Source: Candidatus Methanoflorens stordalenmirensis
GTDB taxonomy: Archaea > Halobacteriota > Bog-38 > Methanoflorentales > Methanoflorentaceae
DNA length: 64,000 nucleotides
NCBI GenBank assembly: GCA_003139855.1
Contig: PLGY01000036.1
Coordinates: 38,315-102,314 of the forward strand
Direction: 5' to 3'
In this document: piece by piece, positions 9,690-19,676 of the stretch
How the letters are laid out: each line of letters begins with the position of its first letter
How positions within the stretch are numbered: the stretch's first letter is position 1
Notes under the pieces: model-generated
Told to the model about the DNA's origin: nothing
What the model saw: the letters and a program-made list of their open reading frames with translations, nothing else
Database searches by the model: none
Translations under genes and position numbers: made by a program

Positions 9690-10237
9690 AATCGCTGCTT
9701 CGCACGCGTTGCGGGGACAGACCGTTTGGCGCTGCCAAAAACTTCGTCGTGAAGATTTCTTATGCGAATTGCAGCTGGGTTTCCGTTGAGCTTAGCGTGG
9801 AAATCAGCTTCTGCCTCGTCAATGGTGATCCTCTGTGTTCCTTCTATGAGGTTGTCGGCGGCAGCAACGATTTTTTCCTCGAGGGTCTCGGGGATGTAGT
9901 TTCCAGGGGGGAGGTGCAAGCGTACAGCTTCTTCCTCTGTTATTCCAGCACCGACGTGTTTTTCAGCGATGCTCGCGACGCGTTCGTCGACTCCGAGGCT
10001 CCGCAACAGCTTTCCACCTACAATGCCGTGCTCAATGCCGTGAGTCTTGCATCTGCCGATGTCATGCAAAAGCCCACCAATCTGGACAAGCGCCACATCC
10101 GCATCCGCCAGAGATTCGGCAACTTCGACCGCGTACTTAGAGACAGCCTCTACGTGTCGTATGAGTCCATCGCTGCAGCCGGTTTCCTTGAGAAGTTGAA
10201 GCGCTCTGTCGTACGAGGGGAGGCTACTCGAAGGCAC
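9686..10237 (-). CDS. HD-domain protein (TIGR00295-like)
   Basis: HVEAVSKYAVEVAE...GGLLHDIGRCKTHGIEHGIVGG HD motif. Confidence 0.87.
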   Translation of the reverse strand: MPSSSLPSYDRALQLLKETGCSDGLIRHVEAVSKYAVEVAESLADADVALVQIGGLLHDIGRCKTHGIEHGIVGGKLLRSLGVDERVASIAEKHVGAGITEEEAVRLHLPPGNYIPETLEEKIVAAADNLIEGTQRITIDEAEADFHAKLNGNPAAIRIRNLHDEVFGSAKRSVPATRAKQRL

Positions 10238-10718
10238 GTCTCAGCTCTTCCAGCTTTCTTCCTACGGCATCGACTAGAACAGAGTTATCTTGATGATCAA
10301 GCCCCGCATGGCAAACAGGGCAGACAAAATCATAGTCGCTTGCTGTCTCAAATAAAAAACGACCACAGCCGTTCTCGCACGTGTAGCAAACGTTCTGTCC
10401 TTCAAAGTCTAAACGCGTATCAAGTCTCCTAATAAGCTTCTGTGCCTCTTCGTCCATATTGCGCGAAATGTCGCTCAAATCAACTTTCCACAAGTACGTA
10501 AGCCACCCACTGTCCTTGTCCCGCTCACGTCGGTAGTTTGCTAATCGGTTTTCATAAAGGATGTACAGGGTCCGCCTTACCATGTTAAGGTTTGAACCCG
10601 TCTCTTCAGCTATTTTTTCGTCGGTCAACTCGTTGATGGACGCACGCTCAATCATTTCCAAGCCGTCATCTCCGACAAGATTCTTCAAATAGCCTCGAAC
10701 GGCAAGATCGTTAACCAT
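10224..10718 (-). CDS. tfe: Transcription factor E (TFE-alpha)
   Basis: N-terminal winged helix (EETGSNLNMVRRTLYILYENRLANYRRERD) and C-terminal zinc ribbon CYTC..C..C. Confidence 0.92.
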   Translation of the reverse strand: MVNDLAVRGYLKNLVGDDGLEMIERASINELTDEKIAEETGSNLNMVRRTLYILYENRLANYRRERDKDSGWLTYLWKVDLSDISRNMDEEAQKLIRRLDTRLDFEGQNVCYTCENGCGRFLFETASDYDFVCPVCHAGLDHQDNSVLVDAVGRKLEELRRAFE

Positions 10719-10798
10719 CAGATTATTTTTGTGCGTTAAGGTGTCTTATACCTACTTATGGTGTGTATTCATGCCAGAGGGGACCACCATAGTGCCAC

Positions 10799-11962
10799 TC
10801 AGCTCTGGTAGGCCTTTTTTGCAGCTTCTATGTAATACGCGGCGTTATTGAACGCAGAATCTCTTGACTTACCATATCCGATAGCCGAGATGATCGGCTT
10901 CGCGCGCTCGATATAAGCTCCTTTTTGGGGGATATCCATGTAATGCGCTCGGTTGCATGCTTTCGTGACTTGCAAATCTTGCTCCGCGAAGCAGATCATG
11001 CGGCATGAGAATCTCCGATACTTTGCAATGGAGATCAGTTCGCCCTGGCAGCTTTTAATGTGAGCCTCGACCAGGTTGACGCCGAGTGACCCCTCGATCG
11101 TGTCGAGAGTTCCTTGAAATCTAGGATTGATCTCAATTACGACCGGGCCCCTTGGACCGATGATGAAATCAATCCCATTCGTACCAACCAAGCCCAGATC
11201 GACTGCTAGCGAGTTCGAAATGCTTTCGATTTCCTTCGCATAACTCGTTTTAAGCGGAGTCAAACTACCACAGAAGCTGAAGCGCCGCATCGGACCAAGA
11301 CTCCTCAGTCCGATAAGCTGTTCGTTTATTGCGACGGTGACCGCCTCTGTGCCGGTAGACAACACCGAAGAGCTAGCATCTATCCCGCGAACGTATTCCT
11401 GAACGAGGAAGTCATCCGCCCACCCATTCTCGTGATACTGCTCAATGCTCCTCCGGAGTTGCTCTTCATCTTTGACTAGAACGTTCTTAAATCCACCCGC
11501 ACCTCGCTTCGGTTTCAGAATGACGGGAAATGGCAGATTTTCTTCTAACCCATAATGCTTAGGGACTGGATAGCCTAAGGATTGGAGCTTGTCCCTCATA
11601 CGACCTTTGTCATTAACGAAGCTCGACAGCGATGGAGGATTTCCAGCCGTGCGCGGGATTTCAAGTGTCTCAAAACCTGCGGCTAGTATTGCGTGGTCGT
11701 AGTCCAAGCCTCCCACGAGCGCTTTTACGCCAGCATAGTCGGAGTCGGAGATTATTCCAGGGAACTCGTCTCTTATGAAACGCGTTACGTCACCGCATTT
11801 GATCAAGTCACGATCTTTGTAATGGCTTACGGACTCGACATAGTATCCTGCTCGCTTTGCAGAGCATATTATATGCCTTGTGTTGTATCCCATGACAAGG
11901 ATCCGCTGGTCTCCACCGCTTCGACCGGCAGTGCTAGTTGATCTGCTCAGAACGCTTAACAC
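10799..11962 (-). CDS. ATP-grasp carboligase-like protein (COG2232-like)
   Basis: [55 protein letters not shown]-grasp motifs. Confidence 0.8.
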   Translation of the reverse strand: MLSVLSRSTSTAGRSGGDQRILVMGYNTRHIICSAKRAGYYVESVSHYKDRDLIKCGDVTRFIRDEFPGIISDSDYAGVKALVGGLDYDHAILAAGFETLEIPRTAGNPPSLSSFVNDKGRMRDKLQSLGYPVPKHYGLEENLPFPVILKPKRGAGGFKNVLVKDEEQLRRSIEQYHENGWADDFLVQEYVRGIDASSSVLSTGTEAVTVAINEQLIGLRSLGPMRRFSFCGSLTPLKTSYAKEIESISNSLAVDLGLVGTNGIDFIIGPRGPVVIEINPRFQGTLDTIEGSLGVNLVEAHIKSCQGELISIAKYRRFSCRMICFAEQDLQVTKACNRAHYMDIPQKGAYIERAKPIISAIGYGKSRDSAFNNAAYYIEAAKKAYQS

Positions 11963-12464
11963 CTGCCTTGTTACCCGTGTTGCCGATGATCTTCATTTTC
12001 CCTTCGAAATCCGCCTTGAGCTCCTGCCCCCCCTGGACGTGATCGAGAAAGACGCTTAAGGCTGCTATCTCCGAGTGCGGTTGATTCGTGACTGCTACGT
12101 TGTAATCCGCGAGTCGGTAGAGGTCTGGGGGTACCTTTTCAGCCCCTACGACGACCATAAGCTTCTCGCTTTTGAGTTGGCCGATCGCGTTTGGAAGGTT
12201 CTCTCCGTACATGGTCAGGTGCACGACCGTGCCCATTTCTCGCTTCCATTTTACGATCTCTCGCCTCCAGTTGGCGTTATCGCGAATCCAGAAGTTCCCC
12301 CCCCAACGTTGCACTACATCGCGTATTGTTGAAACGACAGAGCGGTCTGAAGCTGCGAGAAGCATTCCTTGGGCTCCTAATGCTCTGGCACACAGACCCA
12401 CGTGCGTGGTGACGCGTCGATCGCGATCGATGCGATGACCCATTCTCAAAACCACAATTTCCAT
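11934..12464 (-). CDS. trm56: tRNA (cytidine(56)-2'-O)-methyltransferase
   Basis: [69 protein letters not shown] knot. Confidence 0.92.
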   Translation of the reverse strand: MEIVVLRMGHRIDRDRRVTTHVGLCARALGAQGMLLAASDRSVVSTIRDVVQRWGGNFWIRDNANWRREIVKWKREMGTVVHLTMYGENLPNAIGQLKSEKLMVVVGAEKVPPDLYRLADYNVAVTNQPHSEIAALSVFLDHVQGGQELKADFEGKMKIIGNTGNKAGVKRSEQIN

Positions 12465-12489
12465 AGCTGTTTGCGTACCCCGTGCTTAT

Positions 12490-13200
12490 CGGGGGGCACA
12501 GTCTTAATAATTGGTATATCGTACATAAAGATAGCAGTGCTCAGTTTGAAGACGAGCGTGAAGCTGATTTTACATCACAAGAAAGCTATTGCTGCCGTCT
12601 GGATCCTGTTGATTCTTTTTCCAAACACGATGATCTTGCTCGCAGAGGTCTACCGCTTCTATGAGATGCCGACCAAGCCTACAAACCATGTGAAACTCGT
12701 TGCAGCGTCGCTCCGGAGAAATGGGAGCGGAATCGAGCAATATGTCGACGCTCACGTTCAGTGCGCATATGATTTTCAAGTCTTCGGGGCTGTGCGGTAC
12801 CTCCCACGCAGAGCGACGTGCTAAAACCGCACAAGGGGACTGTAAGTCGAAAGCGGTCTCCAGGGCAAGCTTTTTTGAAGCGAAAGGGATTCCTTTCACG
12901 TTAATGGTTTCTCCCGTCCGTGTCTAGGTCGGCTGCAGGGGCAAGCCGTGAACCAATTTTGGTGAACACTACGAAACCTCAAGTTGCTTTCGTTGACAAC
13001 GGCTAATCAACGCTGCCAGACAAAACAAATGCGTTGCTTTATCTAAATACGTATAAAGATATAGTGTGGGCTTCGATGCCGTTCTTGAGAAAGATCGCGC
13101 TGATAAGTGGGCTAGCAATTATCATTCAATTTAGCTATTGTCAGCAGCCAAAGAAACGCTTGCGGCAATATCTCAGCGAGGCGGCATCTGAGCTGCCCTC
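12490..13200 (+). pseudogene. Degraded transglutaminase-like membrane protein
   Basis: Three frames in order: TM plus VKLVAASLRRNGSGIEQYVDAHVQCAYDFQVFGAVRYLP (frame of 12402), TAQGDCKSKAVSRASFFEAKGIPFTLMVSPVRV* (frame of 12700; core GDC), TM SMPFLRKIALISGLAIIIQFSY (frame of 13034). Confidence 0.7.
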
Positions 13201-13291
13201 AAACACCCAGTTGAAAGCTTTTTTCGGTTCTCGGCGATGGCAGCAACACGTATATATCACGGCGTAAATCACACAGTTGGACGCCTTAAGC

Positions 13292-13376
13292 GCGGGGGTT
13301 GCCAAGCCAGGTCAAAGGCGATAGGTTCAGGGCCTATTCTCGTAGGAGTTCGTGCGTTCGAATCGCACCCCCCGCA
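13292..13376 (+). tRNA. tRNA-Leu(CAG)
   Basis: Acceptor GCGGGGG/CCCCCGC, anticodon arm ATAGG-TTCAGGG-CCTAT, long variable arm. Confidence 0.92.
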
Positions 13377-13392
13377 TATGGCCTCACGGCGA

Positions 13393-13665
13393 TTATCCCT
13401 GATCGGCACGATCGCGAGAGGATCGTTCAATTGAACTATTGACCGAATCGTTATAACGATCGCCAAGGGCCGCCGCATTTGTAACGTAATCGTCTTTCAA
13501 ATAGACGTAAATCGTCAGTCGCCGCGCAATTTTCTCCACCACGTCTACGTCATTATCCGCAACGCGAAACTGCACGCGGTCATCGTCCGGGTGCTCGAAG
13601 CTCACTCCTTTTTCGACTAGCGCTGCTTCAAATTCAGCAGGCTTAGCAGCATAAAACACTCTCAT
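13393..13665 (-). CDS. Hypothetical protein
   Basis: About 90-aa ORF with protein-like composition (MRVFYAAKPAEFEAALVEKGVSFEHPDDDRVQFRVADNDVDVVEKIARRLTIYVY). Confidence 0.5.
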   Translation of the reverse strand: MRVFYAAKPAEFEAALVEKGVSFEHPDDDRVQFRVADNDVDVVEKIARRLTIYVYLKDDYVTNAAALGDRYNDSVNSSIERSSRDRADQG

Positions 13666-14048
13666 AGGCACAAGCTAGTTTGCACTTAACGTATTTCTTA
13701 AGAGCTCGTTGAGCCTTAATAGATTTACTCTGCCAGCGGCCCTCGCCTGCAAGAGTTTACTTCGAAAAGACCCGCTTGCTGTACACCAATCAGAAATCCG
13801 GGGCATTGAGCACCCCGGTCAAGCTTTTCCGCGTGTGAGCGAGGAGGCAGTAACTGGCAAACGCGCCAATGGTCCGGCGCGATAATGCACGCGCGACAAA
13901 GCTTTTTTTAGCGCTTTCGTGCAGAAACTCACTACAAAAAAATTCTGGTCCCCAAACGAGGTCACATGCTCCTGCACTCAAGTGTCGTACTAACAGTTTC
14001 CAATAACCTTAAGCGATACAACGACGCAAGACTCAGAAGGTGTTTAAG

Positions 14049-14423
14049 ATGAGCAACGAAGGGACTACCGACGCTTCGCGTCTAACGGAGAAACACTGCG
14101 TACCGTGCGAAGTCGGCACGCAACCGTTTGACCTGGAGACCATCAATGGACTCTTACCCATGGTGCCCAAGTGGAAGCTGGAAGACACAACAAAGATCGT
14201 GCGAAGTTTCAAGTTCAAAAACTTCATCGAGTCGATGCGCTTCATCAATGAAGTGGCACAACTGGCAGAAGCTGAAGGGCACCATCCAGACATTTTCGTG
14301 TCCTACAGCTACGTGCGAATCAATCTTACGACCCACAACATAGGGGGGTTGTCTGAAAACGATTTCATAGTGGCAGCTAAGATAGATGAAATATTTGCGA
14401 AAACCGCGCCTAGGCCAGAGTAA
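14049..14423 (+). CDS. 4a-hydroxytetrahydrobiopterin dehydratase (PCD/DCoH) family
   Basis: HCVPCEVGTQPFDLETINGLL...WKLED...FKFKNFIESMRFINEVAQLAEAEGHHPDIFVSYSYVRINLTTHNIGGLSENDFIVAAKID. Confidence 0.93.
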   Translation: MSNEGTTDASRLTEKHCVPCEVGTQPFDLETINGLLPMVPKWKLEDTTKIVRSFKFKNFIESMRFINEVAQLAEAEGHHPDIFVSYSYVRINLTTHNIGGLSENDFIVAAKIDEIFAKTAPRPE

Positions 14424-14577
14424 GCTCGTACAGTAGATACGGAACCCTTTAAACCAAAAATACACGTACACTAAGGCTTAGCGGTTTCGGCCCATAGACC
14501 AGCCCCGTAAATTGGTGTACGCGGATAGACAGGGCCGGTGCAGCTGAACGTCAGAGCGACAAGAATGCGTATGGTAG

Positions 14578-15042
14578 TTGATTGTAATGAGTCCTGGAAG
14601 AAAGACTCAAAATAATGAGCTCGGCAGCGTCTTCGGAAAGCTGAAAAGCGACCGCTATTCGAGCTTTTTAGGAATTCAGATTACAAAAATCGAACGAGGC
14701 TACGCTCAAGCGAACCTGACAGTTGCTGAACAAATGCTCAATTTTAATGGCTTTGCGCACGGAGGCTTGATTTTTTCGCTCGCTGATGCAGCATTTGCAG
14801 CTGCTTGTAACTCATATGATCAGACGGCAGTCGCATTGTCGTTCCACATCGCGTACCGACGGCCAGTCCAAGTTAACACACAGCTGGTAGCAGAGGCTGT
14901 GGAAGAGAGCTCGGGAAAAAGCACCGCGCTTTATAAGATCGTAGTAAAAACCGACGATCAACGCGTCGTCGCCATATGTGAAGGTTTGGCGTATAAACTG
15001 CAGTCTCGCGCAGTCAAAAATGATGGGCCCGAGGCGATTTGA
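14578..15042 (+). CDS. PaaI-type hotdog thioesterase
   Basis: NFNGFAHGGLIFSLADAAFAAACNS hotdog signature. Confidence 0.9.
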   Translation: MIVMSPGRKTQNNELGSVFGKLKSDRYSSFLGIQITKIERGYAQANLTVAEQMLNFNGFAHGGLIFSLADAAFAAACNSYDQTAVALSFHIAYRRPVQVNTQLVAEAVEESSGKSTALYKIVVKTDDQRVVAICEGLAYKLQSRAVKNDGPEAI

Positions 15043-15131
15043 ACGCCTGACCTCACGGTTATCAGCCGTGTGCATATTCTCCGTCCTGAAATAAAACAGG
15101 ATGGAATCAAACCTGGCTAAGCTACGGGCCC
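15024..15131 (-). tRNA. tRNA-Ile(GAT) with apparent 33-nt intron in the D-arm (about 15074-15106)
   Basis: RC reads GGGCCCG-TA-GCTT-AGCCAGGTTT-GA[ttccatcctgttttatttcaggacggagaatat]GC-A-CACGG-CTGATAA-CCGTG-AGGTC-AGGCG-TTCAAAT-CGCCT-CGGGCCC-A; removing the 33 nt gives a canonical 75-nt cloverleaf. Confidence 0.85.
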
Positions 15132-15310
15132 ATTCGTTGGCAGCGCAATGCCTATAGGTCAATGCATTATATAACAATTCTTGTGTGCTCCTTAAGCAGA
15201 CGGCGACGCGCGAATCTTTCTTTCTCGCAAAGTAATGCTTATATGCATTGAGCCAAAAACGCTGTTGAAGTGTTCGGGCAGTCTACTAAAGGCAAACTGA
15301 GCACAGAGAA

Positions 15311-15382
15311 GGGCCGGTAGATCAGGGGTAGATCGCTACCTTGGCATGGTAGAGGCCTCGGGTTCAATTCCCGACCGGTCCA
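15311..15382 (+). tRNA. tRNA-Ala(GGC)
   Basis: Acceptor GGGCCGG/CCGGTCC with the G3:U70 Ala identity pair; anticodon arm CTACC-TTGGCAT-GGTAG. Confidence 0.93.
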
Positions 15383-15593
15383 CTTTTTTTCAATAGGCGA
15401 TTTTCCTCTTGCGCTTTATCTGCGAGTTCTGTTCATTCAGCTCGCCCTATGTTGGGCCCTTGGCCGCCCCGGCTTCCCGCGATTTATAGATTCGCAAAGA
15501 TCCTGTTTTCGGTTCGCGCTTTAACAAATTTGATTCGGCGCTTGAGCTGTCCAAGCTACAGCATTATATAACGCAGAGAATAAAACAAATGCG

Positions 15594-16616
15594 ATGAGAT
15601 TTCGTTGCCCGAGTTGCGGCAGCCTTTCCTGCGTGACTTCTGCCGAGCACGTCCTTGAAATTGCCCCTACAATGTACGCAAAGTGTCAGGCATGTCACGA
15701 TTTGGTTCTTAAGAAAACAGATGAAATCAATTTGTCCGACATCAATTTTAACGATTTGACGTGCACTAACTGTGGAAGAAGACCCCTTGATGCCGTGATG
15801 GCACACATACTCGCCACGTCGGTTCGGCGCAAAGATCGACCAAAGCTGTCGCTTCGAGAAGTAGGTACCCCGCTGTTGTCACCAGGCGTCCCTACATACG
15901 CTCCGCCACATGTTGGATACCACAACCTGCTTCTCATGACCAATCAACGACTTATTGCAGATGCGAGCGACAGAATTCTCCGAGAGGTACCTGAAGTCGC
16001 AGGAGTGATCTTTGGAGATACAAAGCGAGTAATCGGTCTAGCTCACAGCCAAGCCCAGCCGCACACGTGTCGCGTCTTGGCGGGTTGCGACATCCGAGCC
16101 GACCTAGTCGCTTCAGCTTATGGGCGGATCCTAATATACAAGAGCCAATCAAAGATTCATATAGAATACGACAATGCGATCAAGATGGCAAAACTCGGAG
16201 CGCTTCCAGTATCGGGCCGCGTCGTGCTTGACGCACTCGCCGGGCCAGGTTCCCTCGGTCTTATGAGTGTGCTCATGGGCGCTCAAAGAGTAATTCTAAA
16301 CGACGCTTGGCTGCCTGCGGTGGAGAATGCGTATCTCAACTTGCGGGTGAACAGAAGAATACTCGGCATACGGATGATAAAGCGCGCGTCAACGACCAAA
16401 AGAGAGTCAGATAAAACCCCTGAACTATTCTGCACAGCTACTACCGATAACGGCGTGATAGAGCTTTATCACGGTGATTTTCAGGAGTTCAGTATTCAAG
16501 ATTGCGAAGTAGATATCATCTTAGTAGACCCGTTCCCCGGTACCGAGGGTAAGTTCAACGCGCTATGCGAGGAGCTTCGCAAAGAACACCCAAAGGTTCA
16601 AGTGGTCTACATTTAA
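15594..16616 (+). CDS. Zinc-ribbon plus Rossmann SAM-methyltransferase-like protein
   Basis: N-terminal CPSCGSLSC...CQAC and CTNCGRRP; VVLDALAGPGSLGLMSVLMGAQRVILND and DIILVDPFPG methyltransferase motifs. Confidence 0.65.
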   Translation: MRFRCPSCGSLSCVTSAEHVLEIAPTMYAKCQACHDLVLKKTDEINLSDINFNDLTCTNCGRRPLDAVMAHILATSVRRKDRPKLSLREVGTPLLSPGVPTYAPPHVGYHNLLLMTNQRLIADASDRILREVPEVAGVIFGDTKRVIGLAHSQAQPHTCRVLAGCDIRADLVASAYGRILIYKSQSKIHIEYDNAIKMAKLGALPVSGRVVLDALAGPGSLGLMSVLMGAQRVILNDAWLPAVENAYLNLRVNRRILGIRMIKRASTTKRESDKTPELFCTATTDNGVIELYHGDFQEFSIQDCEVDIILVDPFPGTEGKFNALCEELRKEHPKVQVVYI

Positions 16617-17048
16617 GGAGAAACAATCCAAAGGTGCCCCGCACAAGTGCACGCCCTGCACAGCCTCAACAGGCGGCCCTGCAGACAGCAAAACGGATTA
16701 GCGGGTTATCCAGGTGCAAAGAAGAGCTAGAACTCGCTTTTTAACCTATTTTTTACTCCTGACGATGTTTTTTAAGAATGGTGCCTTGATCAGGCTAGCC
16801 AACAACGTCGTTATTCCAACTTGCGTTGTTGCGATATTTTTCGGGTCTTCAGTCCCAGTATTCCCTCGAGGTTGACAGCGAGATTCGCACTAAACCGCCG
16901 GACTGCAACGGCTTAGGTCGTAGTACCATATCCAATTCCTAACAAACATTATGTAGAAGCTCATTCCATAGCTGGACTACTAATTCGTACTATAAATAGA
17001 CAATAATGCGAACTCGCGCAGCTGTCAGACGAAGTAGGTGCATTATAA

Positions 17049-18149
17049 GTGTCCATGTTAGCATTTGTCGTCGGAACTCGGCCTGAAATAATCAAGATGG
17101 CCCCGGTGATCCGCGAATGTGAAAAACAGTCAATAGATGAATTGATTATACACACCGGGCAGCACTATTCGTACGAGATGGATAAGGTCTTTTTTGAAGA
17201 GCTAGAGCTTCGTGACGCAGACTACGCGCTTAGCGTGGGATCCGGCACTGACGCAGAACAAACCGGCAGGATCCTGGTCGGCGTCGAGAGGGCTTTGAGT
17301 AAAGAGCAGCCAGACGTGGTTTTAGTGGAAGGAGACACGAATTCCGTTTTTGCAAGCGCGTATGCAGCGACGAAGCTGCACGTGGAAGTGGGGCACGTAG
17401 AAGCAGGCTTGCGAAGCTACGACAGATTCATGCCAGAAGAAATAAACCGCGTGCTTACTGATCATATCTCCGATTTCCTGTTTGCCCCAACTCCGAAAGC
17501 AGAAGCGAATCTCTTAGCCGAGGGAATTCCTTCAAACCGGATATCGGTAACGGGTAACACGATCGTGGACGCAGTCCACCAGAATCTCAAACTTGCACAA
17601 AAAAGAGCCCGTATTCTCGAAGAGCTGAATATTGACGGAAGAGACTACTTTCTGACAACCGCGCATAGACGAGAGAACGTCGACAACAAAGCACGCCTTA
17701 GCGGAATTTTGAAAGGATTGAAAGCGCTGCACGATGAGTTCGACGCGCCGATAATATTCCCGATGCATCCACGAACTCAAAAGCGCGTCGCAGAGTTCGA
17801 TCTAGCCTTAGACGGCGTCATATCGACTTCTCCTATCGGTTTTCTCGAGTTCTTGCTGTTGGAAGCAAATGCGAAGCTTGTTATCACCGACTCTGGAGGT
17901 GTGCAAGAAGAGGCGTGCATTCTAAAAGTCCCGTGCATAACGGTTAGAGATAACACCGAAAGGCCTGAGACGGTGGCAGTCCATAGCAACTTAGTGGTTG
18001 GTACCAACGCTGATCAGATCGTAACAGGTGCACGAGCTATGCTAAACAAGCCACGCAACTGGGATAACCCATTCGGTAACGGCGACTCAGGGCAGCGCAT
18101 CGTGTCTATACTTAAGAGCGCTTTCGAGGCTTGTGGCGTCGACCTGTGA
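17049..18149 (+). CDS. wecB: UDP-N-acetylglucosamine 2-epimerase (non-hydrolysing)
   Basis: VVGTRPEIIKMAPVIRE, HTGQHYSYEMDKVFFEEL, VGHVEAGLRSYDRFMPEEINR. Confidence 0.95.
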   Translation: MSMLAFVVGTRPEIIKMAPVIRECEKQSIDELIIHTGQHYSYEMDKVFFEELELRDADYALSVGSGTDAEQTGRILVGVERALSKEQPDVVLVEGDTNSVFASAYAATKLHVEVGHVEAGLRSYDRFMPEEINRVLTDHISDFLFAPTPKAEANLLAEGIPSNRISVTGNTIVDAVHQNLKLAQKRARILEELNIDGRDYFLTTAHRRENVDNKARLSGILKGLKALHDEFDAPIIFPMHPRTQKRVAEFDLALDGVISTSPIGFLEFLLLEANAKLVITDSGGVQEEACILKVPCITVRDNTERPETVAVHSNLVVGTNADQIVTGARAMLNKPRNWDNPFGNGDSGQRIVSILKSAFEACGVDL

Positions 18150-18234
18150 CGCAAAAAAAGCTTTTCTGCGCCTGCCGAAGCTCCGCGCCTTCCCGCTTAC
18201 CGCACGTACGCCTCAACGACGCGCTACTTCGCTT

Positions 18235-19398
18235 TTAAGATGTAGTTTGACCTGCTTTTTCTGCTACTTCACGGCAGACCACCAATAATTCCTCACCGGC
18301 CTTTTCCCAGGAAAACTTCCGCGCTTGCACTACGCCTTTTCTACTCATCTCCCTTTTTAAGTCGTCGTCCTCGAGTACTGTGAGCATTGCGTGCGCTAGC
18401 GCTTCGACGTCATAAGGATCAACGAGGAGAGCCGCTTCTCCGACCACTTCTGGCAGCGACGAAACGTTCGATGCAATAACCGGGCACCCGCACGCCATCG
18501 CTTCGAGTACAGGAAGTCCAAATCCTTCGTAAAGCGAAGGGTACACGAAGACGTCAGCCTGCTCATAGAGGGCCAGTATTTCAGCGTCTGGTAAGTAGCC
18601 CGCAAATGTGATTTTGCTGTTTTTATTTCGCACTTTGACATCTTGAAGGATGGTCTCCAATTCGGGAATGGCGGTTCTCATATATCCTGCGATAACCAAT
18701 TCCAATGGATTTTGAGATCGTTTTTGTACGAGCTCAAACGCCTTTATCAGCCGTAGATGATTTTTTCGTGGGGAGATATCAGACACGATCAAGATCTTAT
18801 TGCTTCCAAAATCTTTGCGAGGAGCTTTTGGAGCGATGAACGGACCGTGGTGAATCACCACAACTCTGTCGGCTTGCAGACCCCAAAAACGCATCGCGTC
18901 CTTCTTCGTTGATTCTGAGACCGCGATGTATTTTTCAGGTACGTCGCTGAAGTGCTTTTGAAACGTATTGAAGAGCTTTATCGTCCGCCTGCCTTGGATT
19001 CCGTCCTCAGAAAAAATATAAGGGATGAAATCGTGCACTACTTGAACCCATCTTGACCTAGGCAGAAAGCCGTACTTGATGAGCAGAAGAAAAAAATACA
19101 AGGCCTCTAAGGGGTCCAGCACGTCCCACGGTGGAGCCAAGAACAGTACCACATCACTTTCCTTATACAAGCGTATGAGTTTCACCATAGTCTGAGGTGT
19201 GAGAAAACGCGCTATCGTAAAAAGTGAGACTTTTTGATTAACGAGGAGAGAAGGAGTGAGAAAGTCCATGCCTTGACGAGCAAGGACTGAAACCACGTCC
19301 ACTTCAGTTGCCTCGGATATTCTTTTGAGTAGCTCCTCGGCGACCCGTGGTATCCCATCTTTTTGTCGGGGAAAAGGTGCTATGACAGTAACTTTCAT
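18235..19398 (-). CDS. Glycosyltransferase, GT4 family
   Basis: [64 protein letters not shown]. Confidence 0.92.
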   Translation of the reverse strand: MKVTVIAPFPRQKDGIPRVAEELLKRISEATEVDVVSVLARQGMDFLTPSLLVNQKVSLFTIARFLTPQTMVKLIRLYKESDVVLFLAPPWDVLDPLEALYFFLLLIKYGFLPRSRWVQVVHDFIPYIFSEDGIQGRRTIKLFNTFQKHFSDVPEKYIAVSESTKKDAMRFWGLQADRVVVIHHGPFIAPKAPRKDFGSNKILIVSDISPRKNHLRLIKAFELVQKRSQNPLELVIAGYMRTAIPELETILQDVKVRNKNSKITFAGYLPDAEILALYEQADVFVYPSLYEGFGLPVLEAMACGCPVIASNVSSLPEVVGEAALLVDPYDVEALAHAMLTVLEDDDLKREMSRKGVVQARKFSWEKAGEELLVVCREVAEKAGQTTS

Positions 19399-19676
19399 AA
19401 TCCTGTATGCCGTTACAAGCTCCGACTCATAATCGCTTCTGATCGAAGGTTGAAATGCGTGCACCTTCGATTTCGGTCGATCTTTCATTCGAGCGGTTGG
19501 CTCTCATTTCAGGCGTGCGTCGACCGCCTTTGCTGAGCTCGTATGGACGGTGCACGCTAAGCACTTTGAGCAACCATCTGTTCGTCATATTACAAATAAA
19601 TACAGCTTCGTAAGGTTTGTACTGTTTGGTTCAAAAAAATCCGCTTTCTCCGCTTTAGTCGCTAAAAAAATGGTAG

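Noticed and set aside
13790-13981. 63-aa minus-strand ORF between tRNA-Leu region and PCD
   Set aside because: No recognisable motif and biased composition; likely random.
16617-17048. Possible pterin dehydratase remnant (KCTPCTASTGGPADSKTD*) in the gap before wecB
   Set aside because: Only a weak CxxC resemblance; downstream sequence does not match the PCD core, so similarity is not convincing by eye.
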